A DNA stretch of 8,579 nucleotides from Acidimicrobiia bacterium (GTDB lineage Bacteria; Actinomycetota; Acidimicrobiia; Acidimicrobiales; Ilumatobacteraceae), in contig JACCUL010000286.1 of assembly GCA_013811855.1 (NCBI GenBank), positions 1 to 8,579 on the forward strand. The letters are read 5' to 3'. Below the pieces are notes generated by a model. The model ran no database searches, had not been told where the DNA came from, and was given only the letters and a program-made list of their open reading frames with translations. A program made the translations under genes and the position numbers. This document shows, in pieces, positions 5,928 through 8,579 of the stretch. The first letter of the stretch is position 1; the number at the start of each line of letters is the position of its first letter.

Positions 5928-7268
5928 TCAGCGTGTGAGGCGTGCTCGATGGGTGGCTGCTGAACGTGCTCGTGCTCGTCGTCGAACGTCGTCGGGGACG
6001 GCGAGGGTGGCGGCCCGCTGCTTCGCCTGGCGTCGCGTGATCGGCTGTCCATCGAGGTCGCGCAGCTCGTAGCAGCGGCCGGCTGTGAGCGTCGCCCAGG
6101 TGCGTCCGACGAGCTTGCGGGCCACGGCGCAGCTGGCCTGGGTATGGCAGTGACCGCGCTCGACCATCAGCCGCCGATAGAACTCGGCGAGCTGCGGGTC
6201 GACGGTGCGAGCGACGTTGCCGGCTTGATAGAAGGCCAAGCGCAACACCCCTGGGCCCTCTTTGGTGATCGCTCGCGAGGGCGCTTCCATCTGCCCGCTG
6301 GACCAGTTCGATGGGTTCAACCCCACGAAGCTCTGGGCCTGCTTGGCGTCGCTGAACTGTTGCGCGTCGGCGAGGAACGCTCGCACCGTTGGTGCGGTGA
6401 TCGGTCCCATCCCGGGCACCGACAACAGCAGCGGGTCGTCGCCCCACAGCTGTTCCCAACGCCGGCGGGCCGCGTCGGTGGCGCGCTCCAAGCGGGCCTG
6501 GGCAGCGGCGTAGTCGTCGAGCAGCTCGCTCGTCTCCCACGCCAACGCGTCGAGGTCGACGTGTCCGTCCCAGAACTCCGCCCACGCCCGCGCCGCCGCC
6601 CGGATGTGGGCGGCGCGGTCATCGACATTGCCGACGCCACGGGTGTGGGCGGCGACGACATCGCTGACCGACGACACCCGTGCTCGGGCCAGCTGGGCGA
6701 GTTCAGGCCAGCGTGTGAGCACCGCCAGCGCCGTGGGGCGGGACCCAGCGAAGGCGTTCCACACGTCAGGGAACGCCCACCGGGCCAGCGAGATGATCCG
6801 GCGCAGGCTGCGGTTGGCGTCCACGATCAGCTTCCCGCGACGCTGACACACCCGCTTCAACGCCAGCTCGTCGGGGCTCGGGATCCGAGCAGGCTCCAGC
6901 GAGAAGAACTCGCCAGCACGAGACAGCATGTCGGCGTCGATCGGGTCCGACTTGTTCTTGCCAGCCAACGCCGAGCGCAGCCTGGCCGAGTGCCGATTGC
7001 CGACCAACGCCAACGAGCAGCCCGCCCGCCCCAACGCGATCGACAACGGCAACCACGTCATCGACGTCGGCTCGGCCACCGCCATCACCGGCGCGTACGG
7101 CGCCAGCCGTTTCGCCAGGGTGTCCATACCCGCCAGCGTCGGGGCCGCGACGAAGTTCGCGACCACCTCCCCGGGACTACCCGGGCTCGGCCGTCTGACG
7201 ATCACGTGATGGTTGGCCACCACCGCAGCGTCGAGCCCGACCGTGACTCCACTACCCTCGATCTCCAT
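5928..7268 (-). CDS. IS110-family transposase (bridge-RNA-type DEDD/serine recombinase)
   Basis: A 446-aa recombinase of the IS110 type, which in characterised members is guided by a structured RNA from the element's own end. The N-terminal RuvC-like DEDD domain shows D13 (TVGLDA), E66 (AVAEPTSM) and D108/D111 (KSDPIDADML). The middle is a helical coiled-coil-like stretch (about 215-275, ARAWAEFWD to RRRWEQLW). The C-terminal Tnp/IS116 domain shows SVPGMGPITAPTVRAFL 283-299, FSDAKQAQSFVGLNPS 305-320, then WSSG 322-325 near the position of the nucleophilic serine, and RAITKEGPGVLRLAFYQAG. The ATG at 7268 is chosen because AAAGGAGA lies about 9 nt upstream and the protein then begins just before VGLDA; the upstream open frame begins only at a GTG. 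All catalytic positions I can place are present and the frame is intact. Its ribosome binding site is in a 14-bp inverted repeat. Confidence 0.95.
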   Translation of the reverse strand: MEIEGSGVTVGLDAAVVANHHVIVRRPSPGSPGEVVANFVAAPTLAGMDTLAKRLAPYAPVMAVAEPTSMTWLPLSIALGRAGCSLALVGNRHSARLRSALAGKNKSDPIDADMLSRAGEFFSLEPARIPSPDELALKRVCQRRGKLIVDANRSLRRIISLARWAFPDVWNAFAGSRPTALAVLTRWPELAQLARARVSSVSDVVAAHTRGVGNVDDRAAHIRAAARAWAEFWDGHVDLDALAWETSELLDDYAAAQARLERATDAARRRWEQLWGDDPLLLSVPGMGPITAPTVRAFLADAQQFSDAKQAQSFVGLNPSNWSSGQMEAPSRAITKEGPGVLRLAFYQAGNVARTVDPQLAEFYRRLMVERGHCHTQASCAVARKLVGRTWATLTAGRCYELRDLDGQPITRRQAKQRAATLAVPDDVRRRARARSAATHRARLTR

Positions 7269-7363
7269 CCGAGGGCTCTCCTTTCTCGAGCAGCGCACGT
7301 TCGGATCCTCCGCAAGAGCTCTCCGAGCCAGCGCACCTATGGGGATATGGGAGAGCCCTCGGA
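7268..7363 (-). promoter_or_regulatory. 14-bp inverted repeat covering the IS110 ribosome binding site
   Basis: TCCGAGGGCTCTCC at 7268-7281 and GGAGAGCCCTCGGA at 7350-7363 are perfect inverse complements, with 68 bp between. On the recombinase strand the downstream arm contains the GGAGA of the ribosome binding site and the A of the start codon. An RNA with both arms should hide the start. The upstream arm lies at the gene-proximal end of the presumed guide-RNA region, so the fold may also define the RNA's 3' part. Confidence 0.6.
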
Positions 7364-7648
7364 CACGGCCGAAGGCCACGAGCTCCCTTCGCCACCCGAC
7401 ACCAGACCGGTGAGCCGCGAGGCCACCCGAGCTTGTGAGTCATCCGATGCAGCGGAAACGGCCTCGGCATCCCGCCGAGCCCAAACCCCCATCAATTCCC
7501 TCAACCGGGCCTGCTCGAGAGCGGACTCCCGGCGACGATCTCTTTCACGAGCCCGAAGCTCAGCCGAAAACCGTCACTGCCGGGAGCCCTCCCGAGGCCA
7601 CCCTACGCGGCCACCGTCCCGTGCTGGAACGGCTACCTCCAGTGATAC
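7282..7648 (-). ncRNA. Candidate IS110 bridge (guide) RNA region
   Basis: IS110-group elements encode their guide RNA in the non-coding end upstream of the recombinase. Here that region is about 400 bp, without a credible gene, and rich in short dyads: CTCGGC-5 nt-GCCGAG at 7463-7479; CACGGCC-gaa-GGCCACG at 7364-7380 (7 pairs with two G-U on the minus-strand RNA); CGGGAG-cc-CTCCCG around 7581-7594. Coordinates are outer limits, from the +1 expected about 7 nt after the candidate -10 at 7660-7655 down to the loop of the 14-bp repeat; known bridge RNAs are nearer 150-250 nt. I could not identify the target- and donor-binding loops by eye. Confidence 0.45.
7391..7603. repeat. Repeated GCCACCC motif in the IS110 left end
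   Basis: GCCACCCGA occurs at 7391-7399 and 7422-7430 (31-bp period). CGAGGCCACCC occurs at 7418-7428 and again at 7593-7603 (175-bp offset). The copies may be parts of repeated guide-RNA loops or protein binding sites, though GC-rich sequence repeats easily by chance. Confidence 0.4.
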
Positions 7649-7675
7649 AAGCCGATAATCCACTGAAAGGAGCGC

Positions 7676-7704
7676 TTGATTGTCATCGAATTCTGATCTA
7701 TAAT
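7676..7704 (+). promoter_or_regulatory. Sigma70-like promoter reading right, -10 within a dyad
   Basis: TTGATT (7676-7681), exactly 17 bp, then TATAAT (7699-7704), a perfect -10 in the most AT-rich part of the window. The -10 overlaps an inverted repeat TTCTGAT-CTATA-ATCAGAA (7691-7709), which could be an operator. The -35 begins in the candidate IS110 core. No plus-strand gene I would accept lies downstream; the transcript would run through the hairpin at 7713-7739 and antisense to the lipoprotein gene. Confidence 0.5.
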
Positions 7705-7712
7705 CAGAACTA

Positions 7713-7739
7713 GAGCTGCACCGTGACACGGAACAGCTC
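7713..7739. terminator. Two-step hairpin, probable terminator of the protease-lipoprotein unit
   Basis: GAGCTG and CAGCTC (6 bp) enclose, after a 2x2 internal loop, CCGT-GAC-ACGG (4 bp). On the minus strand it lies 94 bp after the lipoprotein stop and is followed by TAGTTCTGATTATAG, moderately T-rich. On the plus strand it would form the 5' end of a transcript from the 7676-7704 promoter. A weaker dyad CACCGAAG/CTTCGGTG (7762-7769, 7811-7818) lies between it and the gene. Confidence 0.4.
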
Positions 7740-7832
7740 ACGGCTGACGAGATGACCGTCACACCGAAGCCTCGTTACACCACCGCGGGGGACTCGACCC
7801 GACTCCGACACTTCGGTGGACGAGCTGGGCGG

Positions 7833-8273
7833 CTACTCATCTTCACACTTGGGGTCATCACAGACCCGTAGCCCCCCGACCACAACGGAACCCGCGTGGC
7901 CGACGTCGGAGCATCCCGGCTCGTTGCGATCGAACCCCCCGGTGATCGCGACAGGGTCGCCAACCGATGCCAAGACGTCGCCCGACCGTGCGTCTACGAC
8001 CTCCACCCCGTTGTTGCCTTGCACGGGGCTCATCCATGACGGCACCACCATCGACAGCTGATCCCCGGTGTCGAACTCCTCGATCCACAGACAGTCGATC
8101 CCACCCCCGAGAACCCCCCGGAACAGCGCCCCCTCCGACGCCTCACTCGTGTGTGTCGGCTGGCCGGGCGACTCCTTGGTGCCACTGTCCGCCTCGTCGC
8201 ACCCGACCAACAGGCCCCCAGCCGCTACTAGCCCCGCGACGAGCGAGATCCGCATCTTAATTCGTGAGGACAT
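7833..8273 (-). CDS. Small secreted lipoprotein of unknown function
   Basis: A 146-aa protein with a lipoprotein signal: basic start (SSRIKMR), hydrophobic ISLVAGLVAAGGLLVG and lipobox LLVGC with the lipidated Cys at residue 25, so it should sit on the outer face of the cytoplasmic membrane. A Ser/Thr/Glu-rich linker (about 26-48) follows, then a compact domain (about 52-135: GGIDCLWIEE, VVPSWMSP, GVEVVDARSGDVLASVGDPVAITGGF) that looks all-beta and recalls short actinobacterial domains with a G--V--GD-V--GGG pattern; function unknown. Four cysteines after the lipidated one could form two disulfides. The ATG at 8273 lies inside the upstream protease gene (17-nt overlap); a second ATG at 8255, just past the protease stop, also leaves a workable signal. 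Neither has a strong ribosome binding site, suggesting translational coupling. It may anchor, assist or inhibit the protease, or be unrelated. Confidence 0.8.
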   Translation of the reverse strand: MSSRIKMRISLVAGLVAAGGLLVGCDEADSGTKESPGQPTHTSEASEGALFRGVLGGGIDCLWIEEFDTGDQLSMVVPSWMSPVQGNNGVEVVDARSGDVLASVGDPVAITGGFDRNEPGCSDVGHAGSVVVGGLRVCDDPKCEDE

Positions 8274-8579
8274 AGACGTTCATGCTCGCAGCGGCCTCCG
8301 AGATCTCTTCCCCCCAGATCGTCTTTGAACAGCTCACCTGGTCAGACGGGGAGTGGGCGATGGCAATGCCCTGCGCCGTGCCGTAGGAGTAGACGGGGGC
8401 GCCCGAGTCGCCACCTCGGAAACAGAAGTCACCTGGTGAGCTCTTGAACAGTCCGCACGTCGCAGTTACGCAGTCACTGGTATCAACGACCTCGCCACAG
8501 GTTGTGGCAGGGTAGTTCCCGCCAGTAAGACAAATCCTGACACCCAGACCCGGGTTCCCCGTGCGTTCGATCACATACC
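8257..8579 (-). CDS. Chymotrypsin-like serine protease, C-terminal part (runs in from right edge)
   Basis: The last 107 or so residues of a protein that begins beyond the right edge; the frame is open at the edge (codon TAT before VIERTG). FCFRGGDSGAPVYSYG carries the GDSG motif of the S1 (trypsin/chymotrypsin/streptogrisin) fold, with the Ser of GDSGAP as nucleophile. Upstream, GVRICLTGGNYPATTCGEV resembles the C-x-x-G---G--CG-V segment of actinobacterial secreted proteases; six cysteines suggest disulfides and export. The catalytic His and Asp must lie outside the window and cannot be checked. A GTG at 8574 exists in frame but would remove most of the catalytic domain, so it is not the start. 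It ends TAA at 8257 and overlaps the lipoprotein start by 17 nt, implying one transcript. It could alternatively be a protease-fold protein without activity. Confidence 0.8.
   Translation of the reverse strand, partial: YVIERTGNPGLGVRICLTGGNYPATTCGEVVDTSDCVTATCGLFKSSPGDFCFRGGDSGAPVYSYGTAQGIAIAHSPSDQVSCSKTIWGEEISEAAASMNVYVLTN

Larger units (their letters stand above)
5809..7678 (-). mobile_element. IS110-family insertion sequence, boundaries tentative
   Basis: The recombinase gene (5928-7268) proves an IS110 element; the ends are inferred. IS110 elements lack long terminal repeats and are flanked by a short shared core. CGCTTG occurs at 5809-5814 and 7673-7678, bracketing the gene; taking this as the core gives about 1.86 kb, slightly longer than usual because of an unusually long left end of about 400 bp. 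Support: joining the ends at this core creates a promoter-like TTGACA-16 bp-GATTAT on the recombinase strand. A competing end, GCTTGT at 7431-7436, would give about 1.62 kb but no -10 box. Confidence 0.45.

Noticed and set aside
4325..6052. 575-codon minus-strand frame spanning the whole ISL3 element
   Set aside because: Antisense to a clear transposase with all catalytic motifs; composition is a GC-skew shadow and it runs through both IS ends.
7431..7436. GCTTGT as the IS110 left end, matching 5810-5815
   Set aside because: Gives a more usual element length, but the resulting junction has no -10 box at the right distance; kept only as an alternative.
7491..7505. Minus-strand AGGGAATTGAT resembling both IS110 flanks (AGGGAA, TTGAT) as target guide
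   Set aside because: The matches are 5-6 nt and adjacent rather than on two sides of a loop; too easily chance.
6144..7658. 504-codon plus-strand frame
   Set aside because: Lies antisense to the IS110 recombinase and its left end; Arg/Pro-rich with no domain pattern.
7435..7713. 92-codon plus-strand frame in the IS110 left end
   Set aside because: Low complexity, Pro-rich, no homology pattern, lies in the structured non-coding end.
1..8579. CRISPR array, tRNA or rRNA genes
   Set aside because: No regularly spaced direct repeats, and no tRNA or rRNA signatures noticed on either strand.

Overview
The window is GC-rich DNA whose only AT-rich stretch of note lies near 7640-7710. Codon use, GTG starts and the protein families point to an actinobacterium (Actinomycetota). 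The genus cannot be read from the sequence. It is an accessory region: two thirds belongs to conjugative-mobility and insertion-sequence genes, and only the right end carries two cargo or host genes.

Layout. 1-189 (-): N-terminus of an IS1634-type transposase running off the left edge. 357-3659 (-): a MobF (TrwC/TraI-like) relaxase-helicase. 3754-4122 (-): a small excisionase-type helix-turn-helix protein upstream of it in the same direction. 4123-4358: a leader with three hairpins and a short remnant resembling the start of a second, different MobF relaxase. About 4359-5803: a complete-looking ISL3-family element with matching terminal inverted repeats. About 5809-7678: an IS110-family element whose recombinase is encoded at 5928-7268 (-), with about 400 bp of structured, non-coding left end. 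7676-7739: a good sigma70-like promoter and a strong hairpin. 7833-8273 (-): a small lipoprotein, overlapping by 17 nt the end of a secreted serine-protease-like gene that enters from the right edge.

How it fits together. The HTH gene and relaxase look like the DNA-processing module of a plasmid or integrative element. No integrase, coupling protein or secretion gene is in view, so the module may be incomplete or may continue outside. The region has been a repeated target for three unrelated IS families.

The most interesting part is the IS110 left end. A perfect 14-bp inverted repeat covers the recombinase ribosome binding site. The right end carries an outward TTGACA, the left end a GATTAT, and joining the ends at a shared CAAGCG would space them 16 bp apart, as expected for a circle-junction promoter driving a guide (bridge) RNA. 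The ISL3 element independently has a 10-bp inverted repeat abutting its start codon. All calls are from reading the sequence; no database search or folding was run.
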